NCBI RefSeq assembly: GCF_001742425.1
Contig: NZ_MJEH01000044.1
Coordinates: 62,001 to 126,000, forward strand
Direction of reading: 5' to 3'
Source: Bacillus solimangrovi
Lineage (GTDB): Bacteria > Bacillota > Bacilli > Bacillales > Bacillaceae_N
DNA: 64,000 bases
Shown here: positions 45,101 through 55,300 of the stretch, one piece after another
How the letters are laid out: each line of letters begins with the position of its first letter
How positions within the stretch are numbered: the first letter of the stretch is position 1
Position numbers and translations under genes: made by a program
The notes under the pieces: generated by a model
The model's input: only the letters and a program-made list of their open reading frames with translations
Told to the model about the DNA's origin: nothing
The model's database searches: none

Positions 45101-45434
45101 TAATATTTATTTGGTTGAAGGGATTATTGAGCATCGTAATGGAAAGGTACAAATTAATACTAAAAAGATTGTACCTGTATCAAGGTTAGAAGGTATTTTG
45201 CATCAAAAATTGTATTTGAAAATTAACGAACAAAATGAAAATCCCAAATTGTTAAACCGTATGAAAAGAATATTACAAAAGCATTCTGGTCCAGTAGAAG
45301 TGTTTCTTTATTACGAGAAAGAAAAGAAAACGACTAAACTACCTACTGCTTATTCTATCTTTCCTTCAACTGACTGTATAAACATGTTGGAAAATTTACT
45401 TGGTGAAAAGAATCTTGCGCTAGTGAAGCGTTAG
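42102..45434 (+). CDS. dnaE: DNA polymerase III alpha subunit DnaE
   Basis: This replicative polymerase of 1110 residues extends RNA primers with DNA before PolC takes over in low-GC Gram-positives. The N-terminal PHP domain starts HLNVHSGYSLLESAVHLEKLV. The polymerase active site is seen as PDIDIDFPD with Asp378, Asp380 and Asp382, and GPGRGSAAGSLVAYVLGI lies just before. The helix-hairpin-helix region is followed by an OB-fold domain (VVKMVVYLLETKIIETKKGEQMAFAKLNDASGEID) near residue 955. ATG at 42102 follows AGAAGGTGG. Confidence 0.96.
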   Translation: MEVIHLNVHSGYSLLESAVHLEKLVHKAKEYNMPAVALTDKNVMYGSLTFYQLCKKHDVKPIIGLELSVKTEENNVYPLILLAKNKVGYQELVKLSSISQTTEAEYVKKADFHANSDNLVVIMPKNGECGHYINQNDLTKVGNVLEAYKKKYKDDFYLAVEPTNSHFNEHIRQCANSLHIPLVAMNPIFFLDKEDRIAYQCLLAIKFGKSLESDEVLTETYEDGDFKTGDEMRRLFQSFPEAVANTINIMNKCQVDLELGDRMLPKYEVPQQFTAEKYLRKLCEKGLVKRFGKIDDEASRRLDYELSIIQDMEFSDYFLIVWDFMRFAHQKGILTGPGRGSAAGSLVAYVLGITNVDPLKYDLLFERFLNPERISMPDIDIDFPDNRRDEVIQYVEQKYGREHTAQIITFGTLAARAAVRDCGRVLGIRNIDVDRVAKKIPIKPGMTLKKAYSQSEQLRNLIDRAEEYKRLYHIAEKIEGLPRHTSTHAAGIIISDKKLTDIVPVQGEHEDMLLTQYPMDDLESAGLLKMDFLGLRNLSLIESIRRLIRKKTGRDILVKDLPFDDAKTFALLGDGATTGIFQLESEGMRSVLKRLKPNDFEDIVAVNALYRPGPMEQIPDFIERKHGLKSVNYPHPILKPILEKTYGVIVYQEQIMQIASKMAQFSLGEADLLRRAVSKKKADVLQAQREHFVQGCLHNGYDEQVANEIYDLIVQFANYGFNRSHAVAYSMISYQLAYLKANYSLCFMAGLLSSVTGNEEKTAAYIAEAKADGLIVLQPSINHSFASFTVEGDSIRCSLPIIKNIGMKAVREILHQRQNGPFKDLFDFCSRVSLKVVNRKVLEALILSGSFDEFLQERSVLLASLDAAFDYIELAGEMDSGLFLGEEVVPKPNYNEAEPFELKDKLRMEKEVLGFYLSAHPVDEYETLMKSFHTSRIFDLKDKQVKSVVKMVVYLLETKIIETKKGEQMAFAKLNDASGEIDSVIFPDVYQQHRLFLKDDNIYLVEGIIEHRNGKVQINTKKIVPVSRLEGILHQKLYLKINEQNENPKLLNRMKRILQKHSGPVEVFLYYEKEKKTTKLPTAYSIFPSTDCINMLENLLGEKNLALVKR

Positions 45435-45436
45435 TC

Positions 45437-45464
45437 TTTACAGGGGGAAATCGTCTGCTATAAT
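45437..45464 (+). promoter_or_regulatory. Strong sigma-A promoter before malic enzyme
   Basis: TTTACA (45437-45442) and TATAAT (45459-45464) are spaced by 16 bases, giving a start near 45471. Confidence 0.7.
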
Positions 45465-45482
45465 GAAGAAAGCTCAGTTTTC

Positions 45483-45495
45483 GTGGTCAGACCAC
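45483..45495. promoter_or_regulatory. FadR/GntR-type operator
   Basis: GTGGTCAGACCAC is a perfect 13-base palindrome and contains TGGTCAGACCA, which fits the FadR-subfamily pattern TNGTNNNACNA exactly. Its centre is at about +19 from the promoter at 45437-45464, a repressor position. The obvious candidate ligand is the FadR-type regulator encoded at 47196. Confidence 0.7.
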
Positions 45496-45841
45496 TATGG
45501 TTAAAGCTTGTGTTATCATATATTTATTTTTTCATAAGCTTGTCTTATTTCAAAGCGATAATGGACTTAATAGCCAGTAGAATTAACAAAGAGAACTGTA
45601 TTAGTAAGTTAGAAGAAAGTACTTTTAGAAAGAATTTTAATGTAAGTGTGTGTTCAAACAGGACTGTTAAGAACAAGGTGACATAACTTCCCACACCAAA
45701 GTGATAGTTACAAGGTATAAGAGGAGCAGAAGAGTCAGCCTATTTAAGTTCTAAACTGTTTTTCGACCTTGTTGAACATCCTTTGTAAGAGATTTTGGTC
45801 TAATATTTTTGCGCTTATACTAGAAGGAGAGTGAACAGAAG

Positions 45842-47089
45842 GTGTCTATTAGACGTGAAGAGGCATTGCATATGCATCGTGTGAATGGTGGAAAGCTTGA
45901 AGTAAAAGGGAAAGTAGAAGTGAAAAATGCAAAAGATTTAAGTTTGGCATATTCACCTGGAGTTGCTGAACCTTGTAAAGAAATCTATGATAATAAAGAG
46001 AAGGTCTATGAATATACAATGAAAGGCAATACTGTTGCTGTAGTATCAGACGGAACAGCGGTTTTAGGATTAGGGAATATTGGACCAGAGGCATCACTTC
46101 CAGTTATGGAAGGGAAGGCATTGCTTTTCAAAAGTTTTGCAGGCGTAGATGCATTTCCAATTTGTTTGAACACAAGTGATGTTGATGAAATAGTGGAAAC
46201 TGTTAAACGATTAGAACCAACATTTGGTGGAGTAAATTTAGAAGATATTGCTGCACCGAATTGCTTCGAAATTGAAGAACGTTTGAAAAAAGAAACGAAC
46301 ATTCCAATCTTTCATGATGATCAACATGGGACGGCGATTGTCACATTAGCTGGACTTGTGAATGCACTTAAGTTAGTGAAGAAATCCGAATCTGATATTA
46401 AAGTTGTTATGAATGGTGCGGGTGCAGCTGGGATTGCTATTATGAAATTGTTACGTAGCTATGGTGTGCGTAATATCATTATGTGTGATTCAAGCGGTGC
46501 AATCTTTGAAGGGCGTCCATATGGTATGAATCCTGTAAAAGAGGATATAGCTAAACGTACAAACACTCAAAAAATAGAAGGAACACTAAAAGATGTAATT
46601 ACTGAAGCGGATGTCTTTATTGGTGTATCTGTTGCTGGTGCATTAACAGAGGAAATGATAAAGACAATGAATAGTGATCCAATTATTTTTGCGATGGCTA
46701 ATCCTGTGCCGGAAATCATGCCAGAAAAAGCAAAAGAAGCTGGTGCAAAAGTTATTGGAACAGGTCGCTCTGACTTCCCTAATCAAGTAAATAACGTATT
46801 GGCATTCCCAGGGATTTTCCGTGGTGCGTTAGATGCCCGTGCAACACACATTAACGAAGAGATGAAGATTGCTGCAGTTCAGGCTATTGCAGAGTTAATA
46901 GATGAGGATGAGCTTTCAGCTGATTATGTAATTCCAGCACCTTTCGACGAACGTGTAGCTCCTGCTGTTGCAGCGGCAGTAGCGAAGGTTGCAGTTGAAA
47001 CAGGGGTTGCAAGACGAGAAGTTTCTCCAGAGAAAGTAGCAGAGAAAACACGTCAGCTGTCTGACATTACTAAACAAGAAAATGAATAG
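45842..47089 (+). CDS. ytsJ: NAD(P)-dependent malic enzyme (YtsJ type)
   Basis: This 415-residue enzyme decarboxylates malate to pyruvate. Motifs are LSLAYSPGVAEPCKEI (about residues 30-45), VSDGTAVLGLGNIGP, the catalytic/metal region FHDDQHGTAIVTLAGL near 158, and the Rossmann NAD(P) motif VVMNGAGAAGIAIMKLL near 190. The start is GTG with AAGGAGAG upstream. In B. subtilis YtsJ is the main NADPH-forming malic enzyme. Here it heads a group with a FadR-type regulator and accDA. Confidence 0.92.
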   Translation: MSIRREEALHMHRVNGGKLEVKGKVEVKNAKDLSLAYSPGVAEPCKEIYDNKEKVYEYTMKGNTVAVVSDGTAVLGLGNIGPEASLPVMEGKALLFKSFAGVDAFPICLNTSDVDEIVETVKRLEPTFGGVNLEDIAAPNCFEIEERLKKETNIPIFHDDQHGTAIVTLAGLVNALKLVKKSESDIKVVMNGAGAAGIAIMKLLRSYGVRNIIMCDSSGAIFEGRPYGMNPVKEDIAKRTNTQKIEGTLKDVITEADVFIGVSVAGALTEEMIKTMNSDPIIFAMANPVPEIMPEKAKEAGAKVIGTGRSDFPNQVNNVLAFPGIFRGALDARATHINEEMKIAAVQAIAELIDEDELSADYVIPAPFDERVAPAVAAAVAKVAVETGVARREVSPEKVAEKTRQLSDITKQENE

Positions 47090-47195
47090 GAATAATGAGC
47101 AGGGGGAGTCTCCTGCTCTTTTCCGATACAATTTCAGGCTATCTTCATCACGTAATCATGCTACCTTAATTAGGAAAGTAGGGGTTTGAAGCAAA

Positions 47196-47804
47196 GTGAC
47201 GATGAAGCAGAAAGTATATGTTGAGATTTTACAGCAGTTAAGAAATATTATTGAAGAAGATGGATTGCAACAAGACGACAAGTTACCTTCTGAGCGTGAG
47301 TTAGCAGAACGTTTGCAAGTTGCTCGTTCCTCTGTTCGTGAGGCATTACGATCACTAGAACTCGTAGGATTGATTGAAACAAGACGAGGAGAAGGAACAT
47401 TTATCAAAGATGCAAGAAGTAATGAATTAATTCAAGTCATCTCGGCTTTTGTCTTACAGGAAAACCAAGCACAGGAAGATTTAAAAGAGACGATAGAAAT
47501 ATTAGAAACACAAATCATGCAGCTTGCTTTAGGGCGAATAAATCAAGAAAAAGCACTTCAACTACAACAGGTCTTCCACACTTTACAAGGGAACGTACAA
47601 CAAAGCGGATTGGTACATATGAGACAACATGAACGCTTTTATCGATTATTAGTTGAGATAACAGACAATTATTTATTAATTCGCATATGGACGATGTTAA
47701 ATAGCTATTATCAAACGGTATGTGGAACTGATTCACCATATCATTTTTCCCATTATGAAACTGCGTATCAACAGCTTATGAGTGTTAAAAAAGTAGAAAC
47801 GTAG
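47196..47804 (+). CDS. FadR-subfamily GntR transcriptional regulator
   Basis: This 202-residue regulator has an N-terminal winged helix (LPSERELAERLQVARSSVREALRSLELVGLIETRRGEGTFIKDA, about residues 29-72). The C-terminal all-helical FCD-type ligand domain is shorter than the usual 150 residues. The arginine pair in RSSVREALRSLE is the part that reads the GGTC half-site in this subfamily. It lies between malic enzyme and accD, so a metabolic effector such as malate, an acyl-CoA or pyruvate is plausible but unproven. The start is GTG; ATG at 47202 is possible. Confidence 0.88.
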   Translation: MTMKQKVYVEILQQLRNIIEEDGLQQDDKLPSERELAERLQVARSSVREALRSLELVGLIETRRGEGTFIKDARSNELIQVISAFVLQENQAQEDLKETIEILETQIMQLALGRINQEKALQLQQVFHTLQGNVQQSGLVHMRQHERFYRLLVEITDNYLLIRIWTMLNSYYQTVCGTDSPYHFSHYETAYQQLMSVKKVET

Positions 47805-47945
47805 AGGTAGTAACTTTTATTTAATAGCAAGTTGATAAGAAAATGTATGTTTGTCGAACAGGACATGACAGCCTTCTACAAAAAAAACGCAGTGTACTGT
47901 TTACAATAAAGAATAGTGGCTGAAAGAATTGAGGAGGTTATACCT

Positions 47946-48803
47946 TTGTTAAAAGATCTTTTTTCGAAAAAGAAAAAATATGCTTCAGTTCCTTCTGAGG
48001 AGGCTAAACAAAGCGTTCCAGAGGGCATAATGACGAAATGTCCAGAGTGTAAAGCTATTATGTATACGAAAGAAATTAAAAAAAACTTAATGGTTTGTCC
48101 ACAATGTGGTCACCACCATCAATTAAATGCTATTGATCGGATCGTATCACTTGTAGATGAAGGAACATTTGAGGAATTTGATAAAGATATGATTTCAAAT
48201 AATCCATTGGGTTTTCCTGGATATGAAGATAAATTACATAAGGACATGGAAAAGTCTGACCTAAATGAAGCTGTAGTTACAGGTAAAGGGGATGTTGGTG
48301 GCTTTAGTGCGGTGTTTGCGGTAATGGATGCAAGGTTTCGCATGGGAAGCATGGGATCAGTCGTAGGTGAAAAGATAACACGTGCGATTGAACATGCAAT
48401 TGAAGCTAAACTACCATTTATTATATTTACTGCTTCAGGTGGGGCAAGAATGCAAGAAGGTGCTCTTAGTTTAATGCAAATGGCAAAAACGAGTGCAGCA
48501 TTGAAAAAGTTGAGTGATAACCAAGGACTTATCATATCAGTCATGACACATCCAACAACTGGAGGAGTTTCTGCAAGTTTTGCATCTTTAGGAGATTATA
48601 ACTTTGCTGAACCTAAAGCATTAATTGGTTTTGCGGGACGTCGGATTATCGAGCAGACAATTCGAGAGAAGTTGCCTAACGATTTTCAAACTACTGAATT
48701 TCTGATGAAACATGGACAACTTGATCGTGTAATACCTCGTTCAGAGATGAAAGAAACGCTTACGAGTGTATTAGATATCCATCAAACAGGAGGGAATATG
48801 TAA
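47946..48803 (+). CDS. accD: Acetyl-CoA carboxylase carboxyltransferase beta subunit
   Basis: This 285-residue protein forms, with AccA, the carboxyltransferase that makes malonyl-CoA for fatty-acid synthesis. The N-terminal zinc ribbon has CPECK and CPQCG cysteine pairs (about residues 30-55), and the crotonase-like core has [22 protein letters not shown] at 47946, seven bases from GAGGAGGT, gives the family N-terminus [16 protein letters not shown]. The upstream in-frame GTG at 47916 would place the ribosome site inside the gene. It overlaps accA. Confidence 0.95.
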   Translation: MLKDLFSKKKKYASVPSEEAKQSVPEGIMTKCPECKAIMYTKEIKKNLMVCPQCGHHHQLNAIDRIVSLVDEGTFEEFDKDMISNNPLGFPGYEDKLHKDMEKSDLNEAVVTGKGDVGGFSAVFAVMDARFRMGSMGSVVGEKITRAIEHAIEAKLPFIIFTASGGARMQEGALSLMQMAKTSAALKKLSDNQGLIISVMTHPTTGGVSASFASLGDYNFAEPKALIGFAGRRIIEQTIREKLPNDFQTTEFLMKHGQLDRVIPRSEMKETLTSVLDIHQTGGNM

Positions 48804-49765
48804 TGGCTGGTGTATTAGAATTCGAACGCCCTGTCGTTGAACTCCGTGAAAAAATAGCTGAATTGAAGAAGTTCACAGAAGAGAAAGACATTGATCTTTC
48901 TGATGAGATTAAGACTCTCGAAGAACGCCTTCATAAGCTTGAGAGCGAAGTGTATGGAAACCTCCAACCTTGGGACCGTGTGCAAATTGCAAGATATAGT
49001 GAACGCCCGACTACGCTTGAGTATATTGATTATATTTTTACGGACTTTTTAGAAATGCATGGAGACCGCTTCTTTGGTGATGATGAGGCAATTGTAGGTG
49101 GAATTGCAAAGTATAAAGGTATTCCAGTAACTGTAATTGGTCATCAGCGTGGAAGAGATACGAAAGAAAATATTAGACGTAACTTCGGTATGCCACATCC
49201 AGAAGGATATCGAAAAGCCCTTCGGTTAATGAAGCAAGCAGAGAAATTTAATCGACCGATCATTACTTTTGTAGACACAAAAGGTGCTTATCCTGGAAAG
49301 GCAGCAGAAGAGCGTGGACAAAGCGAAGCGATTGCAAAGAACCTATTTGAAATGGCAGGGTTAAGTGTTCCTATTATTTCTATTGTTATAGGAGAAGGCG
49401 GTAGTGGTGGTGCACTTGGTTTAGGGGTTGCAAACTATTTGCATATGTTAGAGAACTCAACATATTCAGTAATTTCCCCAGAAGGTGCTGCTGCATTATT
49501 GTGGAAAGATGCTACTCAAGCACAAAGAGCAGCCGAAACAATGAAAATTACAGCTCCTGATTTAAAAGAGTTGGGAATTATTGATGAAATCATTCCAGAA
49601 ATTAAAGGTGGAGCTCATAAAGATATTGCAAAACAGGCGTCATACATTGATGAAGTTCTTGAACATTCATTGAATGAATTGTTAAAAATTGAGAAAAACG
49701 CTTTAGTTGAACATAGATATGACAAATTTAAGTCAATCGGATCTCATCGGTTTGAAAACGTTTAA
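48803..49765 (+). CDS. accA: Acetyl-CoA carboxylase carboxyltransferase alpha subunit
   Basis: This 320-residue partner of AccD has an N-terminal helical region ([20 protein letters not shown]) and the carboxyltransferase core with [54 protein letters not shown] and [18 protein letters not shown] overlaps the last base of the accD stop, with AGGAGGG before it, so the two subunits are translationally coupled. Confidence 0.96.
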   Translation: MAGVLEFERPVVELREKIAELKKFTEEKDIDLSDEIKTLEERLHKLESEVYGNLQPWDRVQIARYSERPTTLEYIDYIFTDFLEMHGDRFFGDDEAIVGGIAKYKGIPVTVIGHQRGRDTKENIRRNFGMPHPEGYRKALRLMKQAEKFNRPIITFVDTKGAYPGKAAEERGQSEAIAKNLFEMAGLSVPIISIVIGEGGSGGALGLGVANYLHMLENSTYSVISPEGAAALLWKDATQAQRAAETMKITAPDLKELGIIDEIIPEIKGGAHKDIAKQASYIDEVLEHSLNELLKIEKNALVEHRYDKFKSIGSHRFENV

Positions 49766-49783
49766 CCTATTGTAATATAAAAG

Positions 49784-49820
49784 AAGTGCTCCATTTTCTA
49801 TTGAAAAGGGGTGCTTTTTT
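49784..49820 (+). terminator. Terminator after accDA
   Basis: AAGTGCTCC and GGGGTGCTT form an imperfect stem followed by a T run. Confidence 0.65.
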
Positions 49821-50006
49821 AATTATCAGAAGTCTGACTTTAATATTGTTTTCCTGTAATCTTCATGGTATTTTAAAACCATAATAGAGAGTAAGTGAGC
49901 AAAGTTATTCAGTTGCATCTTTGAAAGAGAATAAGTATAAAGGATTCAATTAAAGCAATTCTAAATAAGAGTGTTAATGTAAGGAAATACTATTTATTAA
50001 AAATGA

Positions 50007-50975
<969 letters not shown>

Positions 50976-51031
50976 TTGCAATTAATATGATTGAATTTAA
51001 AGAAATTTAATCTCTTGGGAGGAAAACATCT

Positions 51032-52780
51032 ATGCGTAAAACGAAGATTGTATGTACAATTGGTCCAGCTAGTGAAAGTCCAGAAAAGTTAGGTGAATTA
51101 ATTGAAGCAGGTATGAATGTTGCTAGACTGAACTTTTCACATGGGGATCATGAGGAGCATGCAGCACGTATTAAAAATATTCGCGAAGTAGCAGAGCGTT
51201 TAAATAAAACAGTCGCAATTCTTCTTGATACGAAAGGTCCTGAAATTCGTACTCACAATATGAAAGATGGTGAAATTACACTTCAAACAAATTCTGAAGT
51301 GCGTATTTCAATGGAAGAAGTGCTCGGTGATGAAGAACGTTTTTCAGTCACATATCCTGGCCTAGTAGAAGATGTTGATACAGGCTCTAAAATTCTACTA
51401 GACGATGGTTTAATTGAACTAGAAGTTTTGCGTATTGAAGACGGTGAAGTTGTAACAAAGGTCTTAAATTCGGGAGTATTGAAAAATAAAAAAGGTGTTA
51501 ACGTACCTAATGTAAGTGTCAACTTACCAGGTATTACCGATAAAGATGCAGATGATATCCGCTTCGGTATTGAGCAAGGTGTTGATTTTATTGCAGCATC
51601 ATTTATTCGTCGTGCGTCTGATGTATTAGAAATTCGACAACTATTAGAGAAGCATAATGCAGACATTCACATCATTCCTAAAATTGAAAATCGTGAAGGT
51701 GTGGACAACATTGATGATATTTTAGAGATTTCTGATGGATTAATGGTTGCACGTGGTGATTTAGGTGTAGAAATCCCGGCTGAAGAAGTACCACTAGTTC
51801 AAAAGGATTTAATTAAAAAATGTAACATGTTAGGTAAACCAGTTATTACAGCAACACAAATGCTTGACTCTATGCAACGTAACCCACGTCCAACTCGTGC
51901 TGAGGCAAGTGATGTAGCAAATGCGATCTTTGACGGAACTGATGCAATCATGCTTTCCGGAGAAACTGCTGCAGGAAAGTATCCTGTTGAAGCTGTAAAA
52001 ACAATGAATAATATTGCTTCAAAAGCAGAGACGGCAATTCCTTATCGTGAAATATTGACAAATCGTAGCCGTGAAATTGGCCAAACTATTACAGAAGCCA
52101 TTAGCCAATCAGTTGCTCATACTGCATTAAATCTTGGTGTTACAGCAATTGTAGCTCCAACTGAGAGTGGTTACACTGCTCGTATGATTTCAAAGTATCG
52201 TCCGAAATCTCCAATCGTGGCAGTGACATTCTCTGCCGAAACAAGACGTAAACTTTCTTTAGTATGGGGTGTGCTTCCTCAAGTTGCTAGTAGTACGAAA
52301 TCTACTGATGAATTATTGGAAACAGCAGTACAAGAGTCATTGCATTCTGGAGTAGTAAATACAGGTGATTTAATTGTCATAACTGCTGGAGTTCCAGTTG
52401 GTGAAACGGGTACAACGAACTTGATGAAGGTTCATGTTGTAGGCGACAGTATTGCACGAGGACAAGGTATCGGTCGAAAGTCAGCAACTGGTAAAGTTGT
52501 CGTAGTTAGAAATGTTCAAGAAGCTGAAAAGGTAACAGAGGGCAGTGTTATCGTTGCTTATGGAACTGACAGAGACATGATGGATGCAATTAAAAAGTCA
52601 GTCGCTGTTATTACAGAAGAAGGTGGTTTAACTAGCCATGCAGCGGTTGTTGGACTTAGTTTAGGTATCCCTGTTATTGTTGGAGTTACTGATGCTGTTA
52701 ATAAGTTTGAAGAGGGTCAAGAAATTACTGTAGATGCAATACGCGGTGATATCTATAATGGACAAATGAATGTATTATAA
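51032..52780 (+). CDS. pyk: Pyruvate kinase with C-terminal PEP-utiliser domain
   Basis: This 582-residue enzyme converts PEP plus ADP to pyruvate plus ATP. Signatures are [29 protein letters not shown], and [36 protein letters not shown]. The extra C-terminal domain (about residues 475-582) carries [21 protein letters not shown], like the phosphohistidine domain of PEP synthases, and is usual in Bacillaceae. It ends at a strong terminator. Confidence 0.97.
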   Translation: MRKTKIVCTIGPASESPEKLGELIEAGMNVARLNFSHGDHEEHAARIKNIREVAERLNKTVAILLDTKGPEIRTHNMKDGEITLQTNSEVRISMEEVLGDEERFSVTYPGLVEDVDTGSKILLDDGLIELEVLRIEDGEVVTKVLNSGVLKNKKGVNVPNVSVNLPGITDKDADDIRFGIEQGVDFIAASFIRRASDVLEIRQLLEKHNADIHIIPKIENREGVDNIDDILEISDGLMVARGDLGVEIPAEEVPLVQKDLIKKCNMLGKPVITATQMLDSMQRNPRPTRAEASDVANAIFDGTDAIMLSGETAAGKYPVEAVKTMNNIASKAETAIPYREILTNRSREIGQTITEAISQSVAHTALNLGVTAIVAPTESGYTARMISKYRPKSPIVAVTFSAETRRKLSLVWGVLPQVASSTKSTDELLETAVQESLHSGVVNTGDLIVITAGVPVGETGTTNLMKVHVVGDSIARGQGIGRKSATGKVVVVRNVQEAEKVTEGSVIVAYGTDRDMMDAIKKSVAVITEEGGLTSHAAVVGLSLGIPVIVGVTDAVNKFEEGQEITVDAIRGDIYNGQMNVL

Positions 52781-52784
52781 GAGA

Positions 52785-52808
52785 AGAGAAGGTTATCCTT
52801 CTCTTTTT
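52785..52808 (+). terminator. Terminator after pfkA-pyk
   Basis: AGAGAAGG (52785-52792) pairs with CCTTCTCT (52797-52804) around a 4-base loop, followed by T. Confidence 0.88.
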
Positions 52809-52833
52809 CATATCTAGATAAAAAAGAAAGGCG

Positions 52834-53235
52834 GTGAGTGCTCTGAGGTATATACTCCCATTCTTGATAATTGTACCGGCTTTTGAAATTGGTTTATTAA
52901 TCTTGTCAGGCAATACATTAGGTGTCTGGCCAACAATTTTATTAATAATCTTAACTGGTGTTACAGGTGCATGGCTCGCAAAAAAAGAAGGTCTCCAGAC
53001 TCTACAACTTGCTCAAATACAGTTGCAAAATGGACAACTACCTAATGAAGCTATCATGGATGGAATATGTATCCTTATAGGAGGAGTTGTTCTATTAACA
53101 CCAGGCTTTATTACAGATGCATTAGGATTTATGTTGCTTCTACCTTTATCACGAGGTGTCATTAAGATTTGGTTAAGGAAAGTTATTCAACGGATGATTG
53201 ATCGAGGGCAAATTCATATCACGCGTCGTTTCTAA
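52834..53235 (+). CDS. fxsA: FxsA-family membrane protein
   Basis: This small membrane protein of about 130 residues belongs to the FxsA family (named for suppressing phage F exclusion of T7). It has LRYILPFLIIVPAFEIGLLIL, GVWPTILLIILTGVTGAWLAKKEG and LTPGFITDALGFMLLLPLSRGVI, with about three to four helices. The start is uncertain. GTG at 52834 lies inside the near-perfect Shine-Dalgarno AAAGGCGGTGA (52827-52837), while the codon at the ideal distance is CTG at 52843, which would give the family N-terminus MRYIL (see findings). Confidence 0.85.
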   Translation: MSALRYILPFLIIVPAFEIGLLILSGNTLGVWPTILLIILTGVTGAWLAKKEGLQTLQLAQIQLQNGQLPNEAIMDGICILIGGVVLLTPGFITDALGFMLLLPLSRGVIKIWLRKVIQRMIDRGQIHITRRF

Positions 53236-53324
53236 TAATAATAGAACTTTGAACTTGTTAGATTACTCACATATCAATACAAAGTGCGAATGAAAATATG
53301 AATTGGCAGTAAACATAACAAAAT

Positions 53325-53353
53325 AAAAACGCTTGATTTTACCAAGCGTTTTT
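53325..53353 (+). terminator. Terminator after fxsA
   Basis: AAAAACGCTTG (53325-53335) pairs perfectly with CAAGCGTTTTT (53343-53353). Confidence 0.85.
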
Positions 53354-53390
53354 ATTATTGGGAAAATGCAATAATAAATATATAACTAAA

Positions 53391-53494
53391 CTACATAAAG
53401 TGTTTTTCGATAATGATTTTACCCCTTTCATCAAGGTTCGTAGGTAAAGCCTTTGGTGAGAAGTATTTTAATGCTGCTTTTTTCCATCAGCCAT
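53391..53494 (-). pseudogene. Frameshifted small gene (34-residue product)
   Basis: On the minus strand an ATG at 53494 has a strong ribosome site (AGGAGG, 6-base spacing). It starts MADGKK and then meets a stop two codons later, after a run of six A. With one more A the frame would continue as AALKYFSPKALPTNLDERGK and IIIEKHFM to a stop at 53391. The result looks like a natural short protein. The frame has no other start codon. It could be a pseudogene, a sequencing error in the A run, or slippage. I do not recognise the family. Confidence 0.4.
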
Positions 53495-53591
53495 TTCTCT
53501 CCTCCTAAAAACAAGCTCTTTCAATAGTAATCACGTAAACAAATTTATGGAAGAAGCTACTATACGATTTGATGGTGTAGAGTCAGTTTTT

Positions 53592-53633
53592 AAATGAAAC
53601 ACAAACATAAATTATTATGTTTATGTTTCATTT
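53592..53633 (-). terminator. Terminator of ytvI
   Basis: A 19-base arm (53592-53610) pairs with 53615-53633 with one mismatch. It lies just beyond the 3' end of ytvI on the minus strand. Confidence 0.75.
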
Positions 53634-54747
53634 ATTTTTTTATCATAATAAAGTCTTTAACATCACGTACAACACCAGCTTCGTACAATGTCTTCAAGAT
53701 AACAAATGTGACTGGACCAATTATTAAGCCTAAGAATCCGAACAGTTTAAAGCCTACAAATAATGCAACAAGAGTTGCTAATGGATCAAGTCCAATGTTT
53801 GAAGAAAGCACTTTCGGCTCCATTATTTGTCTTTGAACAACAATAATAATGTACAGAACAGATAATCCAATTGCTAATCCTGAATTACCAGCAAATAAGG
53901 CATATATAACCCATGGAACGAATACCAGTCCAGTTCCCAGGTATGGAAGTAAGTCTACAAGTCCAATAAGTAATCCAATCGTAATTGCATGATCGACTCG
54001 TAAGATTAATAGTCCTACGATGACGATGACTGCTGTTATTGATATCAATGTGAATTGAGCACGGATAAATCCAAATAAAGCACTTTGAAGGTCGATGAAA
54101 ACAGTCTTTCCACTTGTTCTAACTTTTGATGGAAGAAAGCCTTGCAGGAACGTCTTAAGACGATTCCAATCTTTACTAATGAAGAAAGTAGCTAATAGTG
54201 AAAAGACGAGTACAGTCACAACATTAGGAAGCCAAGAAAGAAAGTTTGGAACGCTACTTATGATGAATTGCAAGAATGCACTTAGTTGTGTTCCAATATT
54301 TGTTCCTAATTCATTAATTGTCTCTACAATTGTAGACTGCTGTTCTGAATCTAGATTATTGAATAATCCAATCCCCTGGTTATACAATGGAATAATTTGC
54401 TGAGTAACAAATTGTTCGAAGTATGAAACGAGATTCTCAAAGTGTTTGGGCAAAACCTCGGACAAATATTTTGATCCTGATACTATCTCGATGATGATCA
54501 GTGTAAGCATGCCACCAAGTACTAAAAATACAAATAATAGAGAAAGAAATACAGCAAGCACACGGTGCATTTTCAATCGTTGTTCAAGTGTGTTTACGAT
54601 TGGATTTATCAAATAAGCAAAGATTATTGCAATAATGAATGGGTATGTAACAGTTGATATTTGAAATGCAAGATAACCACCAACAATTAAACAAACGAGT
54701 ACGATGAAAAAACGTAAGATACGTTGCCACAATATATGGTTCAACAA
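53632..54747 (-). CDS. ytvI: AI-2E family transporter-like protein YtvI
   Basis: This protein of about 371 residues has seven to eight predicted helices and the hallmarks of the PerM/AI-2E superfamily: FAYLINPIVNTLEQRLKMHRVLAVFLSLLFVF near the N-terminus, and GLVDLLPYLGTGLVFVPWVIYALFAGN and MEPKVLSSNIGLDPLATLVALFVGFKLFGFLGLIIGPV near the C-terminus. The likely start is TTG at 54747, seven bases after AAGGAGG; an in-frame ATG at 54795 lies before that ribosome site. Transport substrate is unknown. Confidence 0.88.
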   Translation of the reverse strand: MLNHILWQRILRFFIVLVCLIVGGYLAFQISTVTYPFIIAIIFAYLINPIVNTLEQRLKMHRVLAVFLSLLFVFLVLGGMLTLIIIEIVSGSKYLSEVLPKHFENLVSYFEQFVTQQIIPLYNQGIGLFNNLDSEQQSTIVETINELGTNIGTQLSAFLQFIISSVPNFLSWLPNVVTVLVFSLLATFFISKDWNRLKTFLQGFLPSKVRTSGKTVFIDLQSALFGFIRAQFTLISITAVIVIVGLLILRVDHAITIGLLIGLVDLLPYLGTGLVFVPWVIYALFAGNSGLAIGLSVLYIIIVVQRQIMEPKVLSSNIGLDPLATLVALFVGFKLFGFLGLIIGPVTFVILKTLYEAGVVRDVKDFIMIKK

Positions 54748-55300
54748 TAACACTCCTCCTTCTTTTTTTGTGAGATAAAAAAATAGCTCATTCATAGATG
54801 TGTAGATTAAAGCGTCATCGGATTGAGATTAATAGTAATAATAAGAATAAGGAAAAACGTATATTCATCTTAATTCATTTCATAAGAGTTACCGATAGAC
54901 GAACTTTTTTATGTATAGAGAAAACTTTCCCAATTATTTATACGATATCATCTTTCCACAAGTTTCATTTTGTTAAAAGTTATTTTGGATTCCATCATGT
55001 GCTAGCATTTTGAGCATTTATTTCAAGATGCATAAGATATTTTTAATTTATTAAACGATTTTTCACTTTAGCTTGAATTTATTTAATTTGTAAAATGAAA
55101 AATAGAATGTCATTTATTGGTGAATAATAGGGGAATGTGTTAGCATAAATATTGTGAGAAAATATTTCCTACTAAGCTTCGTTCTAGTGAATAATATTGA
55201 TCAGATTCTCTTTTATAAGAAATTTAAAGATTTAATTTTACAAATTTGAATATTGCGATATAGAAGATTATGAATAGAATTTTGTTTAAATACTAAGGTC
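54748..55300. other. AT-rich intergenic region between ytvI and citZ control sites
   Basis: The two genes diverge. About 550 bases here show no gene with a ribosome site; a 71-codon frame at 54798-55013 has no Shine-Dalgarno and coding-unlike composition. Nothing else is recognised before the citZ control elements. Confidence 0.5.

Larger units (their letters stand above)
45435..45841. other. Long leader region before the malic enzyme gene
   Basis: The 407-base gap starts with a strong promoter and a FadR-type operator. Downstream lies about 340 bases without a credible gene. A 67-codon frame starting at 45483 begins inside the operator and lacks a ribosome site. No terminator, T-box or known riboswitch motif was recognised, so the long leader is unexplained. 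Confidence 0.55.

Noticed and set aside
45483-45686. A 67-codon plus-strand frame between dnaE and malic enzyme
   Set aside because: It starts inside the palindromic operator, has no ribosome site and shows no family features. It is better read as leader sequence.
54798-55013. A 71-codon frame upstream of citZ
   Set aside because: No Shine-Dalgarno, AT-driven composition and no recognisable motif.
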